From NCBI GenBank assembly GCA_049975425.1, contig JBNGDI010000042.1:1-20107 (forward strand): 20,107 nt of DNA, in the 5' to 3' direction. The position numbers were made by a program, and so were the translations under genes. The notes beneath the pieces are model-generated. The model ran no database searches. It was given only the letters and a program-made list of their open reading frames with translations, and was not told the origin of the DNA. This DNA is from HyVt-105 sp049975425. GTDB taxonomy: Bacteria > Bacteroidota > Bacteroidia > Bacteroidales > VadinHA17. Within the stretch, counting starts at the first letter, position 1. Each line of letters begins with the position of its first letter. Of this stretch, positions 1 to 7,815 are shown piece after piece.

Positions 1-71
1 TCATTCTTTACCGCTTTCAAAACCTATGGATTTCCAATCCATAGTGGTTTAGTTTAAGAACCGGAGATACA
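1..71. other. Non-coding left edge with hairpin, upstream of truncated cusA
   Basis: This stretch does not fit the CusA-like reading frame that follows: that frame meets an in-frame TAG at 42-44. It holds a clear inverted repeat. CTATGGATT (24-32) pairs with AATCCATAG (36-44) around a 3-nt loop, and AAAC (20-23) can pair with GTTT (47-50) across a 2-nt bulge. No T-run follows, so it is not a typical intrinsic terminator. It could be the end of an insertion or repeat element that interrupted the pump gene, or a misassembled contig end. The sequence alone cannot decide. Confidence 0.4.
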
Positions 72-1469
72 TTGACCAATGAGGAAGCCCTTGAACGGAA
101 CGTGACACGCGAACAGCTTATCCCGCATCCCCGGGGCAAGTATTACCGCAACTGGAGGCCGCATATTCAGTCGCCTGACAATATCTGGGACGAAATAGTG
201 AAGGTTACCCGTATTCCCGGAGTGACCTCGGCTCCCAGGCTGCAACCCATTGAAACACGGCTGGTGATGCTGCAGACCGGAATGCGGGCTCCGATGGGTA
301 TCAAGGTATTCGGTCCCGACCTGCCCACGATTGAAAATTTCGGAATGAAGCTGGAAGAGATACTCAAAGAAGTTCCATCGGTAAAGACAGATGCCGTTTT
401 TGCCGACCGTGTGGTTGGAAAACCTTATATCCACCTGAACATCAACCGGGAAGAGATTGCCAGATACGGCCTGCATGTGGAGGACGTTCAGCGGGTTATT
501 GAAACGGCTATCGGAGGCATGAAAATTACTTCCACGGTTGAAGGCCGCGAGCGTTTTCCCGTAAGGGTGCGCTACCCGCGTGAGTTGCGTGAAAACCCGG
601 AAATGTTGAAAAGGATACTGGTTCCGGCACCCACCGGGGCACAGGTCCCTCTCGGGCAGTTGGTGGACTTGGAATATGTACGCGGACCCCAGGCCATCAA
701 AAGCGAAGAAACCTTTCCTGTGGGTTATGTGCTTTTCGATAAAAGGGACGGAACTGCCGAAGTGGATGTGGTAAACGACGCACGGGAAGCCATCCGGGCC
801 AGGATCAACGCGGGTGAGCTGGCGGTCCCCGAAGGGGTGAGTTATAAGTTCTCTGGAAGCTACGAGAACCAGGTACGGGCCGAGAAACGCCTGTCGGTTG
901 TCATTCCCCTGGTGCTGGTCATCGTCTTTCTGATCCTGTATTTTCAGTTCCGCTCAGTAACCACTTCCATGATGATCTTTACAGGCATTGCCATGGCTTT
1001 CAGCGGAGGATTCCTGATGATCTGGCTTTACGGCCAGAGCTGGTTTGCCGACTTTTCTCTGTTCGGAACCAACCTGCGAGATCTTTTTATGATGCATCCG
1101 GTGAACCTGAGTGTTGCCGTATGGGTGGGGTTTATCGCCCTTTTCGGCCTGGCTACCGACGATGGTGTACTGATGGGAACTTACCTGGATCAGAGTTTTG
1201 CCAGCAACCGGCCTCGCAACCGGCAGGAGGTACGTGCGGCTGTGGTGCAGGCCGGGCTCAGAAGGATCAGGCCGGCGGTAATGACCTCTGCCACCACCAT
1301 CATCGCGCTGTTGCCTGTACTTACATCCACCGGGCGTGGCGCCGATATTATGATCCCCATGGCCATACCGGCATTCGGAGGTATGCTGGTAGCGGCCATC
1401 ACCTATTTTATTGTTCCTGTTCTGTACTCGTGGAGAGAAGAACGAAAACTCAAAAACAGGCCGACATGA
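72..1469 (+). CDS. cusA: CusA-like heavy-metal RND efflux pump, C-terminal fragment
   Basis: This is the inner-membrane proton-driven pump of a tripartite Cu(I)/Ag(I)-type exporter, but only about the last 465 residues are present. CusA-family pumps are over 1,000 residues long. The visible part covers the second periplasmic porter region (motifs QPIETRLVMLQTGMRAPMGI, VFADRVVGKPY and GGMKITSTVEGRERFPVRVR), then five hydrophobic segments from about residue 275 to the end. These match TM8-TM12 and include GFIALFGLATDDGV in the place of the TM10 relay region. The frame could start at TTG 72 but is open only back to a TAG at 42-44. Similarity to the family becomes convincing from about residue 23 (RGKYYRNWRPHIQSPDNIW), so the N-terminal half and TM1-TM7 are missing. 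The stop overlaps the next gene's ATG (ATGA at 1466-1469). The gene is either interrupted or cut by the assembly, and on its own it should not pump. Confidence 0.88.
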   Translation: MTNEEALERNVTREQLIPHPRGKYYRNWRPHIQSPDNIWDEIVKVTRIPGVTSAPRLQPIETRLVMLQTGMRAPMGIKVFGPDLPTIENFGMKLEEILKEVPSVKTDAVFADRVVGKPYIHLNINREEIARYGLHVEDVQRVIETAIGGMKITSTVEGRERFPVRVRYPRELRENPEMLKRILVPAPTGAQVPLGQLVDLEYVRGPQAIKSEETFPVGYVLFDKRDGTAEVDVVNDAREAIRARINAGELAVPEGVSYKFSGSYENQVRAEKRLSVVIPLVLVIVFLILYFQFRSVTTSMMIFTGIAMAFSGGFLMIWLYGQSWFADFSLFGTNLRDLFMMHPVNLSVAVWVGFIALFGLATDDGVLMGTYLDQSFASNRPRNRQEVRAAVVQAGLRRIRPAVMTSATTIIALLPVLTSTGRGADIMIPMAIPAFGGMLVAAITYFIVPVLYSWREERKLKNRPT

Positions 1470-2716
1470 AAAGAACGAACCTTTTTCTGATATTTATGAT
1501 GGTGGTGACCGGCGGAGGCTATTCCCAGACTCTGGATGAATATTTCCGGAGCGCCGCAGAGAAAAACCCTGGCCTCCGGGCTGCCTACAGCCGGTTTGAG
1601 GCAGCCCTGCAGCAGGTGCCGCAGGCCGGGGCATTGCCCGATCCGGTGGTTTCATTCGGATATTTCATATCACCGGCAGAAACCCGGCTGGGACCGCAGA
1701 GGGCGAAATTTTCACTTACCCAGATGTTTCCGTGGTTCGGAACGTTGAAAGCCCGTGGTGAAGTGGCTGCCCTTCAGGCTGAAGCCCGCTACCAGGAATT
1801 TCTGAGTGCGCGGAATCGTCTTTATTATCAAGTAGCTTCTGCTTATTATCCAATGGTTGAGATAAACCGGTGGAAAGCTCTTGAGCGGGAGAATATCCGA
1901 ATTCTCCGTTCGTATAAAAATCTGGCTGTTATGAAACTGGAGAATAGCGCCGTGCCTGTAACCGATGTGCTGCGGGTTGACCTGATGCTGAACGAAGCCA
2001 ATACACGCCTGAACATACTGAACGACAGGGAGAAACCGCTGCTTGTAACATTCAACAACCTGCTGGGCCGGGAGTCTTCCGAACCGGTGGAGGTGGCTGA
2101 TTCGCTCAGGGCCGAAAGCTTACCGGTTTATACAGGGAAAGACAGCCTGCTGCAGAGGAATCCTGTACTGGCGGGCCTGGATATGAATATTCGGGCACAG
2201 CAGGCAGGCAGGGAAGTGGCCCGGAAAAAAGGGTTGCCCGGTGTGGGGGTTGGACTGGATTATGTGGTGGTGGGTCAGCCTGCCGGAATGTCATCTGCTG
2301 ACAACGGCAGGGATGTGTTGATGCCCATGATCTCGGTAAGCGTACCCCTGTTCAGGGAAAAATACAGGGCGGCACAACGGGAAGCCCGTCTGCTGGAAGA
2401 AAGTTTTACCAGCCAGAAAGAGAATATGTTCAGGGAGCTCTCTTCGGAATACGAACAGGCCCTGTTTGACCTGACTCAGCAGTTCCGGCTTGTGCGGCTT
2501 TATGAGGAACAGATCAAAACCACCCGGCAGTCCCTGTCATTGCTTCTGGCCGCTTACAGAAATTCGGGCAAAGAGTTCGAAGAAGTGCTGCGAATGCAGC
2601 AGAAGCTTCTTCAGTATGAGAAAAGCCTGATGTCCGCCCTGTCGGCATTTCATATCGCTCAGGCTAAAATCGATTATTTAACGTCAGAAACACCCGTTTC
2701 CCATGAAAACGAATAG
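1466..2716 (+). CDS. CusC/TolC-like outer-membrane efflux channel
   Basis: This is a 416-residue outer-membrane factor (OEP/TolC family) forming the exit duct of the metal efflux complex. The start at 1466 gives an N-terminal signal peptide (MKRTNLFLIFMMVVTGGGYSQ) and overlaps the pump stop as ATGA, which favours it over upstream in-frame codons lying inside the pump gene. The mature protein has the family's alternating long helices, with Q/A/L/E-rich stretches near residues 25-60, 90-150 and 290-400. It also has motifs typical of Bacteroidota CusC-like proteins: ALPDPVVSFGYFISP, LTQMFPWFGTLKARGE and MISVSVPLFREKYRAAQREA. The usual TolC duplication is recognisable as two halves. Its end overlaps the adaptor gene by 14 nt. 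There is no obvious lipobox, unlike E. coli CusC, so I infer a non-lipidated channel. Confidence 0.88.
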   Translation: MKRTNLFLIFMMVVTGGGYSQTLDEYFRSAAEKNPGLRAAYSRFEAALQQVPQAGALPDPVVSFGYFISPAETRLGPQRAKFSLTQMFPWFGTLKARGEVAALQAEARYQEFLSARNRLYYQVASAYYPMVEINRWKALERENIRILRSYKNLAVMKLENSAVPVTDVLRVDLMLNEANTRLNILNDREKPLLVTFNNLLGRESSEPVEVADSLRAESLPVYTGKDSLLQRNPVLAGLDMNIRAQQAGREVARKKGLPGVGVGLDYVVVGQPAGMSSADNGRDVLMPMISVSVPLFREKYRAAQREARLLEESFTSQKENMFRELSSEYEQALFDLTQQFRLVRLYEEQIKTTRQSLSLLLAAYRNSGKEFEEVLRMQQKLLQYEKSLMSALSAFHIAQAKIDYLTSETPVSHENE

Positions 2717-4481
2717 AATGATTTATGTTACAGCCCTGGTTGCGCTGGCTGTTGGATTTATTGCCGGCCGGCTCATTTTTGGCGGGCCATCGGGAAGAAC
2801 AGGCGAAGAAAAAGTGGCGGTACAGGAAGAAACAGGTCTTTATACCACCTGGACCTGCTCGATGCACCCACAGATAAGGCAGAGCGAACCCGGCGACTGC
2901 CACATCTGCGGGATGGACCTGATCCCACTGGATGAAACAGACCCTGGAAAAACAGACCCGGCAGCCATTCACTTGTCGGAAACAGCCATGCAGCTGGCCA
3001 ATGTGCGGACAGCTTCTGTGGAGAAAACAGAAGCCTCCAAAACGGTGCGCTTATATGGCATGATTGATACGGATGAACGCCTGGTTTATACCCAGCCGGC
3101 ACATATCCCGGGCCGGATCGAGAAACTGATGGTGAATTATTCCGGCCAGTACATCAGAAAAGGACAGGCCATTGCCACGATATACGCACCCGAACTGGTG
3201 ACAGCACAGGAAGAGCTTTTCGAGGCTGAAAAAGTCAAAAATGAACAGCCTGCCTTGCTGGCCGCTGCAAAAGAAAAAATAAAAAACTGGAAAATCCCTG
3301 AAAGCCTGATCGAGCAGACCCTGCGATCAGGCAACCCGCAGAGGGAGTTTGATATACCTGCCGACCGGTCAGGGTTCGTTATGGAACGCCGGGTGAAGGA
3401 AGGCGATTATGTGGCCAGGGGAGAAGCAATGTATACCCTGGCCGACCTTTCCCGGGTGTGGGTTTTGTTCGATGTGTATGAACAGGATCTGATTTGGATA
3501 CATCCCGGCAACCTGGTGAACTTTACCGTGAAGTCGCTGCCCGGGGAATCCTTTCAGGGAAAGGTTTCCTACATTGATCCCATAATCGATCCGGTAACCC
3601 GGGTTGCCCGGGCCCGGGCAGTGGTGACAAACGATGGTTTGAAACTGAAACCGGGAATGTTCGTCACAGGCCGTGTGGATGCCCGGCTGGAGGAAAGGTC
3701 CGGACTTATTTCCGTTCCGGTGTCTGCGGTGATGTGGACAGGGAAGCGCTCGCTGGTTTATGTTCGTACCGGATCAGAGAACGGTGCTCGCTTTGCCATG
3801 CGTGAAGTAGTGCTTGGGCCCATGCTGGATGACCGGTATCTGATAGAAAGCGGTCTGGAGGAAGGGGAAGAGGTGGCCGTGAACGGCACCTTCAGCATCG
3901 ATGCGGCAGCACAGCTTGCGGGCAAACCAAGTATGATGTTGCATCCGGAAGCAAAAACAATGGAAGTACCTCAGTCTTTCCGCCGGCAAATTACCGCTGC
4001 TGCACAGGTTTATTTCGATGTAAAAAATGCCCTGGTGAACGATTTGCCCGGCGATGCCCGCCAGGCCGCCGGAAAACTGGCCGGTTTGCTTGGCGAAGTG
4101 GGAACGGAACAACTGGAAACATCGGCCCGCCGGTCATGGATGGAGATTTACGATAACCTGTCGGGCGACGCACGCCTGATAGCTGCAACTGATGAAATCG
4201 GGGAACAGCGCCGGTATTTCAACCGGCTTTCGGAAAATATTCTGGAAATGACAGAACGGTTCGGGCAGGAAGCCGACACGGTATACAGGTTGTACTGCCC
4301 CATGGCCTTTGACAATACCGGGGCTTTCTGGTTGAGTGAATCAGCCGAGGTGCTCAACCCGTACTTCGGGGAAAGCATGCTTCGCTGCGGAGAGGTGAAG
4401 GAAACATACTTCAGGGATGTCCCGGTGCTTGAAAATGAACGTGACCCGGAGGGGCAGCCATCAACGGGGCATAATCATTAA
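2703..4481 (+). CDS. cusB: CusB-like periplasmic adaptor with HMBD and DUF3347 domains
   Basis: This 592-residue membrane-fusion adaptor should link the RND pump to the outer channel. After an N-terminal membrane anchor (about residues 6-26) comes a heavy-metal-binding domain (HMBD) with CSMHP (C52, H55) and CHICGMDL (C66, C69, M71). The HlyD/CusB core follows: barrel-sandwich and hairpin (PGRIEKLMVNYSGQYIRKGQ, then APELVTAQEELFEAEK), beta-barrel (ADLSRVWVLFDVYEQDL) and membrane-proximal domain (LKPGMFVTGRV). After about residue 425 there is a helical C-terminal domain resembling DUF3347, ending in CPMAFDNTGAFW (C532, M534) and SMLRCGEV (M559, C562), where Cys and Met could bind copper. E. 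coli CusB is only about 400 residues, so the extra length is accounted for by the added metal domains. It overlaps the upstream channel gene by 14 nt. Confidence 0.9.
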   Translation: MKTNRMIYVTALVALAVGFIAGRLIFGGPSGRTGEEKVAVQEETGLYTTWTCSMHPQIRQSEPGDCHICGMDLIPLDETDPGKTDPAAIHLSETAMQLANVRTASVEKTEASKTVRLYGMIDTDERLVYTQPAHIPGRIEKLMVNYSGQYIRKGQAIATIYAPELVTAQEELFEAEKVKNEQPALLAAAKEKIKNWKIPESLIEQTLRSGNPQREFDIPADRSGFVMERRVKEGDYVARGEAMYTLADLSRVWVLFDVYEQDLIWIHPGNLVNFTVKSLPGESFQGKVSYIDPIIDPVTRVARARAVVTNDGLKLKPGMFVTGRVDARLEERSGLISVPVSAVMWTGKRSLVYVRTGSENGARFAMREVVLGPMLDDRYLIESGLEEGEEVAVNGTFSIDAAAQLAGKPSMMLHPEAKTMEVPQSFRRQITAAAQVYFDVKNALVNDLPGDARQAAGKLAGLLGEVGTEQLETSARRSWMEIYDNLSGDARLIAATDEIGEQRRYFNRLSENILEMTERFGQEADTVYRLYCPMAFDNTGAFWLSESAEVLNPYFGESMLRCGEVKETYFRDVPVLENERDPEGQPSTGHNH

Positions 4482-4542
4482 AAGAAACTCAAATGTCAAT
4501 AAGTAATATTCATTCAGTATTCACCATTAAAACTTAAAAAAG

Positions 4543-4902
4543 ATGAAAACAGGAACCATTTTTTTGACCGTTTTTTTCCTGACAGGTGCATCTGCACTTT
4601 TTGCCCAGGAACGAACAGAAAAATTTGAAGTGAAAGGAAACTGCGGGATGTGTGAAACCCGCATTGAAAAAGCGGCCGGATCGGTGGAAGGTGTTCGTTC
4701 TGCCGACTGGAGCCAGGAAACCAAAATCCTGGAACTGACATTTGACCAAGCTGCAACCAGCCTGGATGATATCCAGAAGGCCATTGCCGCAGTGGGACAT
4801 GACACCCCTTTACACAGGGCAAAGGACGAGGTGTATAACAACCTGCCGGCATGCTGTAAATATGAACGTGCAGTCCCGGAGAAAAAAAACGGGGGAAAGT
4901 AA
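4543..4902 (+). CDS. Secreted HMA-domain copper-binding protein
   Basis: This 119-residue protein carries a cleavable signal peptide (residues 1-21, ending ALFAQ) and one heavy-metal-associated (HMA, ferredoxin-like) domain. The GNCGMC motif places metal-ligand cysteines at C34 and C37, followed by ETRIEKAAGSVEGV and a C-terminal beta-alpha half ending IAAVGHDTP. Beyond the domain a short tail holds LPACCKYER, with a vicinal Cys pair (C104, C105) that may add a binding site or a disulfide. Its position 61 nt after the adaptor, and before the operon terminator, suggests a periplasmic chaperone handing Cu(I) to the adaptor or pump. That role is inferred from HMA proteins in similar operons. An A-rich leader (AAAAAAG) lies just before the ATG, as is common in Bacteroidota. 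Confidence 0.88.
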   Translation: MKTGTIFLTVFFLTGASALFAQERTEKFEVKGNCGMCETRIEKAAGSVEGVRSADWSQETKILELTFDQAATSLDDIQKAIAAVGHDTPLHRAKDEVYNNLPACCKYERAVPEKKNGGK

Positions 4903-4930
4903 TTTCCTGATCAGCGATTGCATGTTGAAA

Positions 4931-4959
4931 GGCCGTTCCACTGGAACGGTCTTTTTTTT
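4931..4959 (+). terminator. Intrinsic terminator of the copper efflux operon
   Basis: GGCCGTTCC (4931-4939) pairs with GGAACGGTC (4943-4951) around an ACT loop, forming a 9-bp stem with one G-T pair, followed by eight T. It lies 28 nt after the HMA gene and closes the efflux operon. Confidence 0.9.
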
Positions 4960-5023
4960 ACAGTACACTACGGATTTGGGAATCCGGTTTCTGTTGTTAT
5001 GCAGAAAATATTTCTATTTATAT

Positions 5024-5053
5024 TTTGATTAACGGTTAGAATGTTTAATTTCG
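5024..5053 (+). promoter_or_regulatory. Possible Bacteroidota-type promoter for the hybrid kinase
   Basis: TTTG (5024-5027) and TAATTTCG (5046-5053) are spaced by 18 nt. They resemble the Bacteroidota -33 TTTG and -7 TAnnTTTG boxes with one mismatch in the -7 box. The start codon follows after about 104 nt. The remaining 4960-5157 sequence shows no gene or RNA I recognise. Confidence 0.35.
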
Positions 5054-5157
5054 TAACCGATTCGTTCCGACCATGTTGTTTGAATTGGCCGGAAGATTTG
5101 TGTTTTCTTATTGTTAAGAGGGAAATAAAGGTCGGAGTAATTTAATCAAAACCGGTA

Positions 5158-7218
5158 ATGCAGACAGGCTACAACCAGATTTTTGTATTGGCAGCCCTGC
5201 TCATGGTGCTGGTAACAGGTGGGGACATGAACTCCCGGGAGCCATCTTCTGCATACGGTACCTCTTCCGTGATCCGGGTAGGGGTGTACGAAAACTATCC
5301 CAAGGTTTTCATTAATGAAAAGGGTGAGCCTGATGGAATTTTTGTCGATGTACTTGAACATATTGCGGAAAAGGAAAATCTGAAGGTAGAATATGTGAAG
5401 GATGAGTGGAATGGTCTGGTAGCCATGCTGTCCAGGGGTGAGATTGATGTGCTTCCCGATGTAGCCTTTTCTGAAGAACGCGATTCACTTTTCATAGTGG
5501 GTACTCTGCCGGTGCTTTCATCATGGGTTGAGGTTTATTCCCTGAAAGAAGCCCCTGTGCACTCCATAAACGGTTTGCATGGTAAAAAAATCGGGGTGCT
5601 GAAAGGATCGGTGGAGGAGGAGGATTTGTTACAGGTTGTGCACCGGAAGTTCCGGCTCGATTATGAGGTGGTTCCTTTCAGCGATTACGAAAGCGCCGTG
5701 GCAGCTTTAAGAAACAGGGAAGTGGATGTGATGGTGGTAAGCCGTTTTTTTTATTATTCCGACCTGTGCAGTGAGGATATCCTTCCCACCGGCATCATCT
5801 TCAGGCCGGCCGACCTGTATTTTGCTTTTCCTCCCGGTGCCGATTCTTCCCTGGTGGGTCTGTTTGACCGGAACATTTCTTATCTGAAAAACGACCCCCG
5901 CTCGGTGTATTACAGGTCGTTACAGCACTGGCTGGGAAAAAAATATGAAACGGGTATTCCGAAATATCTGGTCTGGCTGTTTCTGGTAATCGGGGCGGTA
6001 CTGGTAACGGTATCGGTATTTGCCGTGTTGCTTCATTTTCAGGTGAAGGCCAGAACCCGTATGTTGCGGCAGCGGAATGAAGAGCTGAAGAAGGCCAACC
6101 AGAAAGTGGAAGAAAGCAACCGGCTGAAAACCGTATTTTTACAAAACATGTCGCATGAAATACGTACACCCATGAACGGGATACTGGGATTTCTTGAATT
6201 GCTTAAAGAGAGCGGTGATAGCGGGAAGGAGAGGGAAAGGTATATCGAGGTGATCAATAAAAGCGGAAAACGCCTGCTCGACACCATTACAAACATTATC
6301 GAAATATCGAAAATTGAGTCGGGCCAGGCCTCTCCACAACCTACGGAAGTCGATACGGTGGAACTGCTTCATTATGTATACCATTTTTTCAGGCCAATGG
6401 CGGAAGAGAAGGACATTGCACTGGAACTGGGCCGATATATTGAAGGGGAGGAGGCGGTGGTTGAAACCGATTATCACCTGCTCGACTGTATTATGACCAA
6501 CCTGATTCATAATGCCATCAAATTTACCTGTGAAGGAAAAGTGGAATTCGGGAACTACCGGGAAGGAGAAGAGCTGGTGTTCTTTGTGAAAGATACCGGG
6601 ACAGGCATACCGGCCGACCGGATGGAGGCTGTATTTCATCCCTTTGTACAGGCCGATCTGGACATGACCCGTTCGCATGAAGGATCCGGGCTGGGATTAT
6701 CCATAGTGAAGGCTTATGTGGAATTGCTGGGAGGGACCATACAACTGGAATCGGAGGAAGGGAAAGGCAGCACTTTCCGTTTTACTCTTCCATACAAGCC
6801 TGCCAGAATGGAAAAAGGCAGGGATGAGAAAAATGTATCAGCCCTGCCGGAGAAGGAAATGACAATTCTGGTAGCCGAGGACGACGAGTTCAGCTACCAG
6901 TATTTCGCATCCATTCTGAACCATCCCGGTTACCGTTTGATCAGGACCACCAACGGGAAAGACACGGTTAAAGCAGTCAGGGAAAATCCCGATATTTCCC
7001 TTGTACTGATGGACATCAAAATGCCCCTTCTTAACGGGCTGGATGCCACCCGGCAGATCAGGCGGTTCAATAAAACCGTTCCCATCATTGCCCAGACTGC
7101 CTATGCCCTCTCGGGCGACAGGGAAAAAATGCTCGAGGCAGGATGCAATGATTATATTCCCAAACCTATCAAAAAAGATGTCCTGTTCAGGATTATTGAG
7201 CGGTATGCGGGGCAGTGA
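5158..7218 (+). CDS. Hybrid histidine kinase with periplasmic SBP_bac_3 sensor domain
   Basis: This 686-residue hybrid sensor kinase begins with a hydrophobic N-terminus (about residues 7-20). A periplasmic solute-binding domain of the SBP_bac_3 type follows (about 38-262; IRVGVYENYPKVFIN, GIFVDVLEHIAEKENLKVEY, GEIDVLPDVAFSEER). One membrane helix (about 270-294) leads to a coiled coil and the HisKA box NMSHEIRTPMNGILGF with phospho-acceptor H333. The HATPase domain has N452 in the N box (NLIHNAIKFT), DTGTGIP from D479 and GSGLGLS from G509. The C-terminal receiver domain has the acidic cluster EDD 574-576, phospho-acceptor D619 (LMDIKMP), T647 and K669. It probably binds a small polar ligand and relays phosphate to an internal receiver. 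There is no DNA-binding domain, so the final output is another protein. It is convergent with the next gene. Confidence 0.93.
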   Translation: MQTGYNQIFVLAALLMVLVTGGDMNSREPSSAYGTSSVIRVGVYENYPKVFINEKGEPDGIFVDVLEHIAEKENLKVEYVKDEWNGLVAMLSRGEIDVLPDVAFSEERDSLFIVGTLPVLSSWVEVYSLKEAPVHSINGLHGKKIGVLKGSVEEEDLLQVVHRKFRLDYEVVPFSDYESAVAALRNREVDVMVVSRFFYYSDLCSEDILPTGIIFRPADLYFAFPPGADSSLVGLFDRNISYLKNDPRSVYYRSLQHWLGKKYETGIPKYLVWLFLVIGAVLVTVSVFAVLLHFQVKARTRMLRQRNEELKKANQKVEESNRLKTVFLQNMSHEIRTPMNGILGFLELLKESGDSGKERERYIEVINKSGKRLLDTITNIIEISKIESGQASPQPTEVDTVELLHYVYHFFRPMAEEKDIALELGRYIEGEEAVVETDYHLLDCIMTNLIHNAIKFTCEGKVEFGNYREGEELVFFVKDTGTGIPADRMEAVFHPFVQADLDMTRSHEGSGLGLSIVKAYVELLGGTIQLESEEGKGSTFRFTLPYKPARMEKGRDEKNVSALPEKEMTILVAEDDEFSYQYFASILNHPGYRLIRTTNGKDTVKAVRENPDISLVLMDIKMPLLNGLDATRQIRRFNKTVPIIAQTAYALSGDREKMLEAGCNDYIPKPIKKDVLFRIIERYAGQ

Positions 7219-7277
7219 GAAAATTAACCCTGCCCCTGGATATTTTCCCTCCGGAATATATTATTTCATTGAATTAT

Positions 7278-7300
7278 AAACTGCTCATTTTCCGCAGTTC
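7278..7300. terminator. Weak hairpin between convergent genes
   Basis: AAACTGC (7278-7284) can pair with GCAGTTC (7294-7300) around a 9-nt loop. It sits between the kinase stop and the minus-strand lipoprotein stop, where a two-way terminator is expected, but no clear T-run follows on either strand. It is a weak candidate. Confidence 0.3.
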
Positions 7301-7307
7301 ATCATCA

Positions 7308-7604
7308 TTACCTCCTTGAAGCCCGGCTGCCTCCTCCGAACAGAATGCCGGCACCAAGCACAAAACCAAAATCATACCAGCCGCCGTTGTTGTGTACCTC
7401 ATAAAGGCTGATCTTGTCAGTAAACAGGCTGATCACAAATGTCACGGGTGAAATGATCCCGTGCCACAATCCCATCAGAAAACCAGCCACCTCCTGATCG
7501 GAAGGAGAGGGAGTTCCTTTCACGGTGTTCGGGCCGGCGGTACAGGCTGAAAGAAACAGCAACACAAGTACCAGCGAGATCATAATCCAGTAATTCTTTT
7601 TCAT
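7308..7604 (-). CDS. Small conserved lipoprotein with WHGIISP motif
   Basis: This 98-residue protein has a lipoprotein signal (MKKNYWIM..., then LLFLSAC as lipobox, C19). A short polar linker follows, then a hydrophobic segment with the striking motif GLWHGIISPVTFVISLF. Next come DKISLYEVHNNGGWYDFGFVLG and a glycine/serine/arginine tail. I recognise this motif pair from small proteins of unknown function found in several bacterial phyla, but no activity is known to me. The start at 7604 gives a clean signal peptide, and 17 upstream in-frame codons are unlikely to be translated. It is convergent with the hybrid kinase and divergent from the FAS1 gene. A 7-of-8 match to the -7 box (AATATTTG on the minus strand, 7667-7674) lies 62 nt upstream. 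Confidence 0.8.
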   Translation of the reverse strand: MKKNYWIMISLVLVLLFLSACTAGPNTVKGTPSPSDQEVAGFLMGLWHGIISPVTFVISLFTDKISLYEVHNNGGWYDFGFVLGAGILFGGGSRASRR

Positions 7605-7815
7605 GGTGCGGTTTTTAAGTGTATGTAAATATATAAAAGCTTTGCCTTCTGTCATTCTCTTACGTGCAAATATTCATTTTTTTGTTAATGTGTAAAATAC
7701 AGTATACCAGATATATGCTTCTGATAAAATCAGAATGTTTAACATATTGCATATAAACATTAAACAAATTAACAGAATTTCTGTTTCTATACCAAACCAA
7801 TTAAATGGAAAACAA

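Noticed and set aside
1..50. The left-edge hairpin as an intrinsic terminator or tRNA fragment
   Set aside because: No T-run follows the stem, and no tRNA arm sequences (such as a GGTTCGAATCC-like T arm) are present.
6139..6678. A 179-codon minus-strand frame inside the hybrid kinase
   Set aside because: It is antisense to the HisKA/HATPase region and has no supporting motif.
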